From the NCBI GenBank assembly GCA_003166055.1, contig PMWR01000235.1, forward strand, positions 12,203-18,155: a DNA stretch of 5,953 nt. The letters run 5' to 3'. Each line of letters opens with the position of its first letter. Within the stretch, counting starts at the first letter, position 1. This DNA comes from Acidobacteriaceae bacterium. GTDB taxonomy: Bacteria > Acidobacteriota > Terriglobia > Terriglobales > Acidobacteriaceae. A program made the position numbers and the translations under genes. Below the pieces are notes generated by a model that ran no database searches, was not told the DNA's origin, and saw only the letters and a list, made by a program, of their open reading frames with translations. Shown in pieces: positions 1 to 5,953 of the stretch.

Positions 1-21
1 CCCTATTCCCTGTTCCCTGCT
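1..21. repeat. Short imperfect heptad tandem repeat
   Basis: Three consecutive 7-bp units of the form CCCTRYT (CCCTATT, CCCTGTT, CCCTGCT) start at the first base, so the array may extend to the left of the window. It lies outside any convincing gene. Similar CCCTATT/CCCTGTT strings are, from memory, frequent in Acidobacteriota intergenic DNA; I could not check this. No function can be assigned. Confidence 0.45.
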
Positions 22-128
22 CTTCACCCGGTACTCCCCAGCCCCACCGAAAATCCCGCTGATCGTGGCCGCGATGGCCCGATCGGCTTCAGGCTCATTC
101 TGTATTGGGAGAGAGTCCTGTTTCCCCC

Positions 129-150
129 CGCCCTCAACAGGGCGTATACT
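129..150 (+). promoter_or_regulatory. Candidate panB promoter: -10 box with adjoining inverted repeat
   Basis: TATACT at 145-150 is a good match to the bacterial -10 consensus and would give a leader of roughly 45 nt before the panB start. No good -35 box exists; TTTCCC at 121-126 with an 18-bp spacer is the best available. Directly abutting the -10 is a perfect inverted repeat, CGCCCT-CAAC-AGGGCG (129-144), which fills the spacer. It could be an operator, or the terminator stem of a gene left of the window. The assignment rests on position and consensus only. Confidence 0.35.
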
Positions 151-192
151 CGCTCTTGTTCGGGTCGCATCCTGACTTCACGGAGCGGCACT

Positions 193-196
193 GGAG
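193..196 (+). promoter_or_regulatory. Ribosome binding site of panB (GGAG)
   Basis: GGAG sits six bases before the ATG at 203. The other plausible start, ATG at 287 (Met29), lies closer to the usual PanB N-terminus but has no Shine-Dalgarno-like sequence before it. The site therefore favours the longer 307-aa product. Confidence 0.6.
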
Positions 197-202
197 ATAA
201 TC

Positions 203-1126
203 ATGAGCCTCACCAGCTTCCCCGCCGGCGCGAACCCCTCGCGCCCCAACGCTTCTATCGCCACCCACCCCACAACAAAAGTCACCATGCCCGCGCTCAC
301 TGAGATGAAGCGCCAGGGCAAGCCCATCTCCGCTCTCACCGCCTACGACTACTCCTCATCTCGCCTCGCCGACGAGGCCGGCATCGACTTCATCCTGGTC
401 GGCGATTCGCTGGCAATGGTCGTCCTCGGCCACGAAAACACCCTCGCCGTCACCGTCGACGAGATGATCCACCACACTCGTGCCGTTCGCCGCGCCGTCC
501 ATCGCGCTCTTGTGGTCGCCGACATGCCCTTCGGCAGCTACAACTCCATCTCCGAAGGCCTCGCCAACGCGGTCCGTTTCGTGAAGGAAGCCGGCGCCGA
601 AGCCGTCAAGATCGAAGGCCCGCGCGTTGAACTGGTCCGCGCCCTCACCGCAGCCGAAATCCCCGTGGTGGCCCACCTCGGCCTCACCCCGCAAAGCGTT
701 CATCGCATGGGCGGCTACCGCGTCCAGGCCCGCACTGCCAAAACCGTCCTTCAGCTCAAGGCCGACGCGCACGCCCTCGCCGATGCCGGCGCAGGCGCCA
801 TCGTCCTCGAAGGCATTCCCCGCGAAGCCGCCGCCTCCATCACCGCCGGGTTGCCCGTGCCCACCATCGGCATCGGCGCCGGTCCCGACTGCGACGGCCA
901 GATCCTCGTCTTCCACGATCTGCTCAATCTGACCTTCGCCCCAGCAGCCAAATTCGTCCGCCGCTACGCCGATGCCGGCTCCCTCATCCGCTCCGCCATC
1001 GAGCGCTATCGTGAAGACGTCGAGCACCGCGCCTTCCCCAACGACGAGGAGAGCTATCACCTGTCCGAACCGGTGCGTAAGACCCTGGACGATACGCAGC
1101 AGACGGGAGTTCTCCGCAAAGCCTGA
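203..1126 (+). CDS. panB: 3-methyl-2-oxobutanoate hydroxymethyltransferase (ketopantoate hydroxymethyltransferase)
   Basis: PanB transfers a hydroxymethyl group from 5,10-methylenetetrahydrofolate to alpha-ketoisovalerate, giving ketopantoate, the first committed step of pantothenate and coenzyme A synthesis; it is cytosolic and Mg-dependent. The 307-aa product shows the family's order of motifs: TAYDY (46-50), VGDSL with metal ligand Asp68, ADMPF with Asp107, KIEG with Glu138, AHLGLTPQS (157-165), the GGY turn (170-172), catalytic Glu203 in VLEGIP, and IGIGAG (222-227) followed by DGQILV. Residue roles are transferred from E. coli PanB. Compared with the roughly 264-aa E. coli protein, it has about 28 extra residues at the N-terminus, rich in Pro, Ser and Thr, and about 20 at the C-terminus after the usual EE-S-H end. 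The chosen ATG has a GGAG six bases upstream. The stop overlaps the panC start by one base, so the two are almost certainly co-transcribed. Identification is secure; the exact N-terminus is less so. Confidence 0.97.
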   Translation: MSLTSFPAGANPSRPNASIATHPTTKVTMPALTEMKRQGKPISALTAYDYSSSRLADEAGIDFILVGDSLAMVVLGHENTLAVTVDEMIHHTRAVRRAVHRALVVADMPFGSYNSISEGLANAVRFVKEAGAEAVKIEGPRVELVRALTAAEIPVVAHLGLTPQSVHRMGGYRVQARTAKTVLQLKADAHALADAGAGAIVLEGIPREAAASITAGLPVPTIGIGAGPDCDGQILVFHDLLNLTFAPAAKFVRRYADAGSLIRSAIERYREDVEHRAFPNDEESYHLSEPVRKTLDDTQQTGVLRKA

Positions 1127-1968
1127 TGGAAATCCTCCGCACCGTAGTCGAACTCCGCCAATGGTCCCTCGCCCACCGCAGCGCGGGCAACACCATCGCC
1201 CTCGTCCCCACCATGGGCGCGCTCCATGCCGGCCACGCCTCATTAATTCGAGCGGCCGCGGCCTCCTGCGCACAGGTCGCCGTCAGCATCTTCGTCAATC
1301 CCACACAGTTCGGTCCCAATGAGGACTACGCCCGCTATCCCCGCACTTTCTCGGCCGACTGCACCCTCGCCGAGTCCGAAGGCGCCAGTGTTGTCTTCGC
1401 TCCATCCGTCGATGAACTCTACCCCTCCGGCGCATCCACATTCGTCGAAGTCGAAGGTCCCAGCAACCGCCTCGACGGCAAGTCCCGCCCCGGCCACTTT
1501 CGCGGAGTGGCCACCGTCGTCGCCAAGCTGCTCATCGCCGCCGAGCCCGACCGCGCCTTCTTCGGCCAGAAAGACGCCGCCCAGGTTGCCGTCCTTCGCC
1601 GCATGGTCGCGGACCTCCGCTTCGCCACCGAAATCGTAGTCTGCCCCATTGTTCGCGAGCCCGACGGCCTGGCCCTCAGCTCCCGCAACATCTACTTGAG
1701 CCCTTCAGAGCGCGCCCAGGCCCTCGTCCTCAGCCGCGCCGTCCGCCGCATCGAATCCCTGGTAGCCAGCGGTGAGCGCCACGCCAACAAGCTCATCGAA
1801 GCAACCCTCGATCTCTTCGCCGCCGAGCATGCAGTTCGCATTGACTACATCGCAGTCGTCGACTGGGCCACGCTCTTGCCTGTAGAAACCGCCATCCCCG
1901 GCACGCTCTTCGCCGTAGCCGCCTACGTCGGCCCCACACGCCTCATCGACAACACCATCCTCTCGTAG
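1126..1968 (+). CDS. panC: Pantoate--beta-alanine ligase (pantothenate synthetase)
   Basis: PanC joins pantoate to beta-alanine through a pantoyl-adenylate intermediate, using ATP and releasing AMP and pyrophosphate, to make pantothenate in the cytosol. The 280-aa product has the normal family length and all expected signatures of this class I aminoacyl-tRNA-synthetase-like fold: PTMGALHAGH (28-37, the HIGH-like ATP motif with His34 and His37), VNPTQF (57-62), RPGHFRGV (121-128), FGQKD (146-150) and the KMSKS-like LSSRN (184-188). The C-terminal domain ends normally in DYIAVVD (240-246) and a short tail. The ATG overlaps the panB stop as TGATG. A GGGAG at 1105-1109 is 16 nt before the start, too far for an ordinary ribosome site, so termination-reinitiation coupling with panB is likely. 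panD (beta-alanine supply) and panE/ilvC (ketopantoate reduction) are not next to it. The next gene downstream is convergent. Confidence 0.97.
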   Translation: MEILRTVVELRQWSLAHRSAGNTIALVPTMGALHAGHASLIRAAAASCAQVAVSIFVNPTQFGPNEDYARYPRTFSADCTLAESEGASVVFAPSVDELYPSGASTFVEVEGPSNRLDGKSRPGHFRGVATVVAKLLIAAEPDRAFFGQKDAAQVAVLRRMVADLRFATEIVVCPIVREPDGLALSSRNIYLSPSERAQALVLSRAVRRIESLVASGERHANKLIEATLDLFAAEHAVRIDYIAVVDWATLLPVETAIPGTLFAVAAYVGPTRLIDNTILS

Positions 1969-1994
1969 AGAGGCACAACAGCGTCCCCTGTTTT
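1959..1994 (+). terminator. Candidate end-of-operon hairpins after panC
   Basis: Two small inverted repeats follow each other. CCTCTC-GTA-GAGAGG (1959-1973) is a perfect 6-bp stem that includes the panC stop codon. AACAG-CGTCCC-CTGTT (1977-1992) is a 5-bp stem running into TTTT (1991-1994). The second resembles a weak intrinsic terminator for the pan operon, but both stem and T-tract are short. Confidence 0.25.
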
Positions 1995-2007
1995 CACTGA
2001 GCGCGCC

Positions 2008-2026
2008 GGGTTGTTCGCGTCAACCC
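2008..2026. terminator. Hairpin between convergent genes
   Basis: GGGTTG-TTCGCGT-CAACCC is a perfect 6-bp stem with a 7-nt loop, 40 bp beyond the panC stop. No T-run follows on either strand, so it could be a transcript-end stabiliser, a Rho-assisted stop or chance. Confidence 0.25.
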
Positions 2027-2065
2027 AGGATCATGCCAGAAGAGATTGGCGAACACAGGCCGAGC

Positions 2066-2083
2066 GAGGACCTATCGGGCCTC
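2066..2083. terminator. Hairpin downstream of the Mo-enzyme operon
   Basis: GAGGACC-TATC-GGGCCTC pairs over seven positions with one A/G mismatch and a 4-nt loop. It lies about 35 nt past the stop of the - strand large-subunit gene, where its terminator would be expected. It has no T-tract on the - strand, so the call is weak. Confidence 0.25.
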
Positions 2084-2118
2084 AATGAACGTCTTGGCTA
2101 TTGCGCGCCAGGCCATTT

Positions 2119-4356
2119 TCACGCCCAGCTGAAACCGCTCCGCTGAAGCGGCAGGGTGCGAATTCTCTTGCCCGTCGCGGCAAATATGGCATTGGTTATC
2201 GCCGGTAGAATCGGCGGCAGCGTCGGTTCGCCCAGCCCGGTCGGTGCGTAGTCGGTCTTGCGCCAATAGACTTCGATCTTCGGCGTTTGCCTCATGCGCA
2301 TCAGAGGGAAATTATGGAAATTTGACTGCTGGATCACGCCATCCGCGAGCGTGATTTCCTGCGCCAGGTGTCCCATACCTTCCATGATTCCGCCCTGCGC
2401 CATGCTCTCGGCGGCGTTGGGGTTGATGATCTGGCTGCCCACGTCTCCAGCCGCCCAGACTCGATGCACAGTGGCCTTGCTCTGCGCATCAACGCTCACG
2501 TCGGCAACCTCGGCAAAGTAGCCCAAATGGCAGAACCAAACGGCAATGCCCATCCCGCGGCCCCGTTCCTTGCCCCGCTTAGCCCAGCCTGACTTTTCCG
2601 CGACTAACTCAAGCACGCCCTTGTACCGCTCCGGGATGAGAACGGACTGCCCCGTTGGTTCGTGATCGCCCACCGCGTCGTGCTCACCCGCGGTCCAGGG
2701 CGCCTGCTTGTTGCTGAGCAGGTCGAGCTGGAAGTCAAGCGGATCGCGTCCGGCAGCATGAGCCAACTCGTCAAGGAAGGATTGCGCCACCCAGCAGTAG
2801 GCGTTGTCGCCGGGGGCGCGCAGCGCTCCGGTGCGCAGCATGAGCGGCTGCATGGAGGTGTAGAGCGCATAAGCTGGCGGAAAACCGGCAGGATAGCTGT
2901 CTTGCCCCATGCCGCCGCCGGACGTCGATTGCTTTCCATCGCCAAAGGTCACAAAGTGATGCCGCCAGGCAGTGATCTTGCCCTGCGCATCAAGGCCGCC
3001 TTTCAGGCTAACTGTTGCGCCCGGCCGGAATGGGTCGTGAGCGACATCGTCTTCGCGAGACCAGAGCAACTTGACCGGTGCGTCAATGCGCTTCGCGATC
3101 CATGCGGCCTCGACCAGGTAGTCGTTCTGGAGCCGCCGGCCAAAGCTGCCTCCCGAGCGCACCATGTGGGTCGTGATATCGCTCTCCTGGATGCCAAGCG
3201 TCTTTGCCACTAGTCCACGCCCATCGGCCGGCAGCGTGCTGGTCGACCACATCTCCAGCTTGCCGTCTTTCCAGTGCGCGGTTGCGCCCTGTGGCTCCAG
3301 CGTGACGTGGGCGATAAACGGAAATTGATAGGTGGCCTCGACAACCTTCGCCGAGGCCTTGAGTGCCGCGTCCAGGTCGCCGTACTTGCGCACGGTGGTT
3401 CCGGGCGGCGCCTTAAGAAGTTCCTCTGCCCGCTTGTTGAAGCCCTCCGTGCTTTGCGTGGCTGCGGGGCCAAGGTCCCAGTCGACCTTGAGCTGCTTGC
3501 GCGCCTGCTGCGCCTGCCACCAGGTGTCGGCCACCACCGCGATGCCCGGTTCCATGCCTGGCTCCCACGGCGTATAGGCTGCTGGGGTGATGCCGCCATC
3601 GATGACCAGGACATGGCGCACGCCAGGCAGCGCTTTGATCTGTTCGATGTTTGCGGTCTTCACCTTGCCGGCAAACACAGGAGCCTTTTCAATGGACGCG
3701 TACAACATTCCCGGCAGTTCTACATCGATGCCAAAGAGCGGCTTACCGGTAACAATGGCGTGGGTGTCGACGCCGGTTTGCGAGTGGCCGATAATGCGGT
3801 AATCCTTGGGATCTTTGAGCTTGACCTTGCTGAGCGCGGGCGCGGGCAGCGCAGCAGCTTTGGCGGCAAGCTCTCCATAGCCCGCGGAGCGTCCTGAGGC
3901 AGCGTGAAGCACCCGGCCAGATTGGGTGGTGCATTCAGCCGCCGGCACGCCCCACGTTTGCGCGGCGGCCGTGATCAGCAACTGACGCCCGGCTGCGCCG
4001 ACGCGCCGCATCGGCTCCCAGCCCATCGGCGTGTTCGCGGAGCCTCCTGAAAACTGTCGGCCGTATATCTTCTCGTTCAGTTCGGCCTGCTCGACGCGAA
4101 CATCCTTCCAGTCGACATCCAGTTCCTCGGCAATCAGCATGGGCAGCATGTTGCGCATGCCCTGGCCAGACTCTGAGGCGCGCGCCATGATGGTCACCAC
4201 CCCATCCGGAGCGATGTGGATGAAGGCCTGTGGCGTCAAGTCGTGCGGCGCCTCCGGCTCCTGCGCCGCGGCGAACGGTGTGCGATAAAGATCCAGAGCA
4301 AGGCCGCCGCCCGCAAGGGCCGTCAACTGCAGAAACGATCTCCGGTTGATGCGCAT
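2119..4356 (-). CDS. Molybdopterin-binding large subunit of a Tat-exported xanthine oxidase family hydroxylase (IorB-like)
   Basis: This is the catalytic subunit of a molybdenum hydroxylase, which inserts a water-derived oxygen into a C-H bond of an aldehyde or N-heterocycle. Its 745 residues in one chain, with the Mo-binding region but no FeS or FAD domains, match the isoquinoline 1-oxidoreductase beta-subunit group. The N-terminus is a twin-arginine signal: RRSFLQ (5-10), a hydrophobic Leu/Ala/Gly stretch (11-22) and an Ala-rich cleavage region near 29-32. The enzyme is therefore probably folded with its cofactor and exported. Cofactor-pocket motifs follow: GQGMRNMLP (65-73), EPQGATA (354-360), GGSFGRR (402-408), LRAPGDNAY (512-520) and GLGEPTLPP (707-715), where Glu710 aligns with the catalytic glutamate of the family. 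I start at ATG 4356, not at an in-frame upstream ATG at 4410: the former lies at the Tat signal and has AGGGGG seven bases ahead, while the latter would overlap the small-subunit gene by 41 bp. The substrate cannot be deduced. Confidence 0.9.
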   Translation of the reverse strand: MRINRRSFLQLTALAGGGLALDLYRTPFAAAQEPEAPHDLTPQAFIHIAPDGVVTIMARASESGQGMRNMLPMLIAEELDVDWKDVRVEQAELNEKIYGRQFSGGSANTPMGWEPMRRVGAAGRQLLITAAAQTWGVPAAECTTQSGRVLHAASGRSAGYGELAAKAAALPAPALSKVKLKDPKDYRIIGHSQTGVDTHAIVTGKPLFGIDVELPGMLYASIEKAPVFAGKVKTANIEQIKALPGVRHVLVIDGGITPAAYTPWEPGMEPGIAVVADTWWQAQQARKQLKVDWDLGPAATQSTEGFNKRAEELLKAPPGTTVRKYGDLDAALKASAKVVEATYQFPFIAHVTLEPQGATAHWKDGKLEMWSTSTLPADGRGLVAKTLGIQESDITTHMVRSGGSFGRRLQNDYLVEAAWIAKRIDAPVKLLWSREDDVAHDPFRPGATVSLKGGLDAQGKITAWRHHFVTFGDGKQSTSGGGMGQDSYPAGFPPAYALYTSMQPLMLRTGALRAPGDNAYCWVAQSFLDELAHAAGRDPLDFQLDLLSNKQAPWTAGEHDAVGDHEPTGQSVLIPERYKGVLELVAEKSGWAKRGKERGRGMGIAVWFCHLGYFAEVADVSVDAQSKATVHRVWAAGDVGSQIINPNAAESMAQGGIMEGMGHLAQEITLADGVIQQSNFHNFPLMRMRQTPKIEVYWRKTDYAPTGLGEPTLPPILPAITNAIFAATGKRIRTLPLQRSGFSWA

Positions 4357-4363
4357 AAGAGTG

Positions 4364-4369
4364 CCCCCT
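4364..4369 (-). promoter_or_regulatory. Ribosome binding site of the Mo large subunit (AGGGGG)
   Basis: On the - strand AGGGGG is followed by seven bases (CACTCTT) and the ATG at 4356. It occupies most of the 13-nt gap after the small-subunit stop and fixes the start at the Tat signal peptide. Confidence 0.6.
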
Positions 4370-4843
4370 TTACTGGTTGGGGGCTGCGGCGCCCGCTTGT
4401 GCTGCTTCATGAATGGCCTGGCGAATGCGCGTATACGTTCCGCAACGGCAGAGATTCCCGCTCATGGCAGTATCGATTTCTGCGTCGGTGGGGTGCGGTG
4501 TGCGCTCGAGCAGGGCGGCGGCAGACATGATCTGACCGGCCTGGCAATAGCCGCACTGCGGCACGTCCAGCGCCTCCCAGGCCACCTGCACCGGGTGCAG
4601 TCCATCCGGCGAAAGCCCTTCAATGGTAGTGACCGGCTGACCATCGATAGCGCCCACTTTCATCATGCAGGAGCGCACCGCACGACCGCCGACCAGGACG
4701 GTGCAAGCGCCGCAAAGCCCCATTCCGCATCCGAACTTGGAGCCTGTAAGGTTCAGTACGTCGCGCAGCACCCACAAGAGGGGCGTATCCGGTAACACGT
4801 CCACCGTGGCGGCCACGTTGTTGACATTCAAATTGATGCGCAT
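4370..4843 (-). CDS. [2Fe-2S] small subunit of a xanthine oxidase family hydroxylase (IorA-like)
   Basis: The 157-aa product is the electron-transfer subunit that takes electrons from the Mo centre of the partner encoded 13 nt downstream. Residues 1-75 form a plant-type ferredoxin domain with cluster ligands in C-x4-C-x2-C (Cys39, Cys44, Cys47) and Cys59. Residues 76-148 form the all-helical domain carrying the second cluster, with QCGYCQ (Cys97, Cys100) and LCRCGTY (Cys132, Cys134). All eight cysteines are present, and the length is typical for separate FeS subunits of the IorA, CoxS and NdhS kind. There is no signal peptide, so export would rely on riding with the Tat-signalled large subunit, as known for related enzymes. 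An in-frame TTG at 4858 would add five residues, but the ATG at 4843 has GGAG seven bases upstream and is preferred. No FAD (CoxM-like) subunit gene adjoins, so the final electron acceptor lies elsewhere. Any precise name such as iorA would be a guess. Confidence 0.93.
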   Translation of the reverse strand: MRINLNVNNVAATVDVLPDTPLLWVLRDVLNLTGSKFGCGMGLCGACTVLVGGRAVRSCMMKVGAIDGQPVTTIEGLSPDGLHPVQVAWEALDVPQCGYCQAGQIMSAAALLERTPHPTDAEIDTAMSGNLCRCGTYTRIRQAIHEAAQAGAAAPNQ

Positions 4844-4850
4844 CTGTTCA

Positions 4851-4854
4851 CTCC
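4851..4854 (-). promoter_or_regulatory. Ribosome binding site of the FeS small subunit (GGAG)
   Basis: Read on the - strand, GGAG is followed by TGAACAG and the ATG at 4843, an ideal spacing of seven. No such site precedes the alternative TTG at 4858, so the site decides the start. Confidence 0.6.
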
Positions 4855-4972
4855 ACAATCCGGCAGGGGAAGAGGACCAGTCACGACCTCAGGCTCGCAG
4901 TGTATCAAATTTTCCGCTTTTGAATTCCGCAAAGAAGCGCGCGGAATAATAATTCTCGCGGGTGAGTGGCTC

Positions 4973-4984
4973 AAATCGCGATTT
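4973..4984. promoter_or_regulatory. Perfect 12-bp palindrome, possible operator
   Basis: AAATCGCGATTT is fully self-complementary and lies about 130 bp upstream of the Mo small-subunit start and 180 bp upstream of the glycosylase start. Its position in a divergent region and its symmetry suit a dimeric regulator site, but no regulator is encoded here and no second copy is seen in the window. Confidence 0.3.
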
Positions 4985-5164
4985 CCCGGTAGAACCTGGT
5001 GCCTGTACCCCACGATCTTCGACCCGGTCACTATTCGTATGAGTACCCCGAACGCCCACGTTACCAGGAATGGGTTCCTGATTCGTGCTAAATCGCCTTC
5101 TCACTGGTTGAATCCCTCAAGACCATCGTTGCGTCGCGAAGCGTTCGGTTGCAAACTGAAGTAA

Positions 5165-5953
5165 ATGCCGGAACTCCCCGACATCGCCGCCTACATCACC
5201 GCCCTCGAAGCCCGCATCCTTGCGCAACCACTGGAGCGCGTCCGCTTAGCCTCTGTCTTTCTCCTCCGCACTGTTGATCCGCCCCTAGCCTCCGTTGAAG
5301 GCCGCACGGTGACCGCCCTCCGCCGCATCGGCAAGCGCATCGCCATCGGCGTCGAAGGCGACCTCTGGCTGGTCCTTCACCTCATGATCGCCGGCCGTCT
5401 CCACTGGCGTCCGCCGCAAGCCAAACTCGCCGGCCGCAACGCGCTTCTCGCTCTCGACTTCCCCAACGGTTCACTCACCCTCACTGAAGCCGGCAGCAAG
5501 CGCCGCGCCTCCCTTTACGTCCTGCGCGGCGAACAGGCCCTCCACGACATCGACCCAGGCGGCGTCGAAATCTTCTCAACCGATCTGGCCGGTTTCCGAG
5601 CCGCTCTCACCGCCGAAAACCGCACCCTCAAGCGCGCCCTCACTGACCCCCGTCTCATCAGCGGTGTCGGCAACGCCTACTCCGATGAAATCCTCCACGC
5701 CGCCCAGCTCTCGCCCATCACTCTCACCCACAAACTCAAACCCGAGGAATGGGATCGACTCTTCTCCGCCACCCGCTCCACGCTTTCATCATGGACCGCC
5801 CGCCTGAGCACCGAAGCCAACAAATCGTTCCCCGAAAAAGTCACCGCCTTCCGCCCCGACTTCGCCGTTCATGGTCGCTTCAACCTGCCCTGCCCGCGCT
5901 GCGGAGAGAAGATCCAGCGCATTCGCTACGCCGACAACGAAACCAACTACTGC
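5165..5953 (+). CDS. Fpg/Nei-family DNA glycosylase, 3' end cut by the window
   Basis: This enzyme removes oxidised or ring-opened bases from DNA and nicks the resulting abasic site (base excision repair). The frame is open for 263 codons to the last base. Features: MPELPD start, where Pro2 (after Met removal) is the nucleophile and Glu3 the acid; Lys57 in RRIGK, the conserved DNA-contacting lysine; HLMIAG (72-77) for the usual HLGMSG; the helix-two-turn-helix at about 160-180 with LISGVGNAYSDE and Asn170; and a zinc finger at VHGR...CPRC (Cys243, Cys246) with Cys263 as the last codon seen. The fourth cysteine and C-terminal tail lie beyond the edge. Spacing matches E. coli Fpg almost exactly, but the Arg-Arg-Phe-Gly wedge is replaced by RRAS (113-116), so this is a divergent subfamily and I do not assign mutM or nei. 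The ATG has only a weak GAAG three bases upstream. The gene diverges from the Mo operon and shows no functional link to it. Confidence 0.92.
   Translation, partial: MPELPDIAAYITALEARILAQPLERVRLASVFLLRTVDPPLASVEGRTVTALRRIGKRIAIGVEGDLWLVLHLMIAGRLHWRPPQAKLAGRNALLALDFPNGSLTLTEAGSKRRASLYVLRGEQALHDIDPGGVEIFSTDLAGFRAALTAENRTLKRALTDPRLISGVGNAYSDEILHAAQLSPITLTHKLKPEEWDRLFSATRSTLSSWTARLSTEANKSFPEKVTAFRPDFAVHGRFNLPCPRCGEKIQRIRYADNETNYC

Larger units (their letters stand above)
4844..5164. other. Divergent intergenic region, 321 bp, with several inverted repeats
   Basis: This stretch separates the start of the - strand Mo operon from the start of the + strand glycosylase gene, so it should hold both promoters. 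It is more AT-rich than its surroundings around 4905-4955. Visible structures are: ATTCCGC/GCGGAAT (4924-4930 and 4941-4947, 10-nt loop); the perfect 12-bp palindrome AAATCGCGATTT (4973-4984); and the hairpin CAGGAA-TGGG-TTCCTG (5065-5080). I found no convincing -35/-10 pair on either strand. A GTG-started 71-codon frame on the - strand (5104-4889) is discussed in the findings and not called as a gene. No tRNA or known riboswitch is recognisable. Confidence 0.6.

Noticed and set aside
1..108. Possible - strand gene running off the left edge, with GTG at 27 preceded by GGGGAG
   Set aside because: Only nine codons would be visible, and they consist of the heptad repeat. The longer in-frame reading upstream of it has no start codon before a stop.
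356..1273. 305-codon open frame on the - strand opposite panB/panC
   Set aside because: It is a mirror of the GC-rich codon pattern of panB, with Gly/Ala/Asp-rich low-complexity translation and no recognisable motif. panB on the other strand is unambiguous.
2072..2266. 64-codon - strand frame overlapping the 3' end of the Mo large-subunit gene
   Set aside because: It overlaps the intact C-terminus with its catalytic GLGE motif in another frame and shows no sign of being a frameshifted continuation.
2662..3897. Two long + strand frames (2662-3213 and 3274-3897) opposite the Mo large subunit
   Set aside because: Both lie wholly inside a clearly coding - strand gene with conserved motifs, and their translations show no family features; they are complementary-strand shadows.
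4828..5031. 67-codon - strand frame overlapping the FeS-subunit start
   Set aside because: It runs into the small-subunit gene in a different frame, lacks a ribosome site and has no protein-like features.
4960..5040. tRNA-like pieces in the divergent intergenic region (GTGGCTCAAA, TTCGACCC)
   Set aside because: No acceptor stem, anticodon arm or properly spaced T-arm can be formed around them.

Overview
The window is ordinary chromosomal, GC-rich bacterial DNA carrying five protein-coding genes and no detectable mobile element, RNA gene or CRISPR array. I see no plainly new multi-gene system. The C-rich codon style, a Tat-exported two-subunit molybdenum hydroxylase and the particular Fpg/Nei glycosylase subtype resemble soil Acidobacteriota (Terriglobia-like). 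That placement is an inference from recalled sequence patterns; no search was run.

Layout. Bases 1-202 are a leader with a short heptad repeat at the left edge and a plausible -10 element ahead of panB. Bases 203-1968 hold panB and panC on the + strand, joined by a TGATG stop/start overlap; they supply pantoate and then pantothenate, the precursor of coenzyme A. Bases 1969-2118 separate convergent genes and contain several small hairpins without a good T-tract. Bases 2119-4843 hold, on the - strand, a two-gene operon: a [2Fe-2S] subunit (157 aa) followed after 13 nt by a Tat-signalled molybdopterin-binding subunit (745 aa). This is the isoquinoline 1-oxidoreductase (IorAB) type of xanthine oxidase family enzyme. 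Bases 4844-5164 are a divergent intergenic region with a 12-bp palindrome, two hairpins and one doubtful small reading frame. From 5165 to the right edge runs an Fpg/Nei-family DNA glycosylase, cut by the window after the third of four zinc-finger cysteines.

How the genes work together. PanB and PanC catalyse consecutive steps of the route to pantothenate: PanB makes ketopantoate, a reductase not encoded here makes pantoate, and PanC condenses it with beta-alanine. The two Mo-enzyme subunits form one electron path: substrate to Mo cofactor, to two [2Fe-2S] clusters, to an acceptor not encoded here. No FAD subunit is present, so a cytochrome or other respiratory acceptor is more likely than NAD. 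The glycosylase is an unrelated DNA-repair gene that only shares an upstream region with the Mo operon.

The points most worth a second look are the glycosylase's altered lesion-site residues, the structured divergent intergenic region, the orphan (FAD-less, cytochrome-less) Mo operon of unknown substrate, and the difference in codon preference between the Mo operon and its flanking genes.
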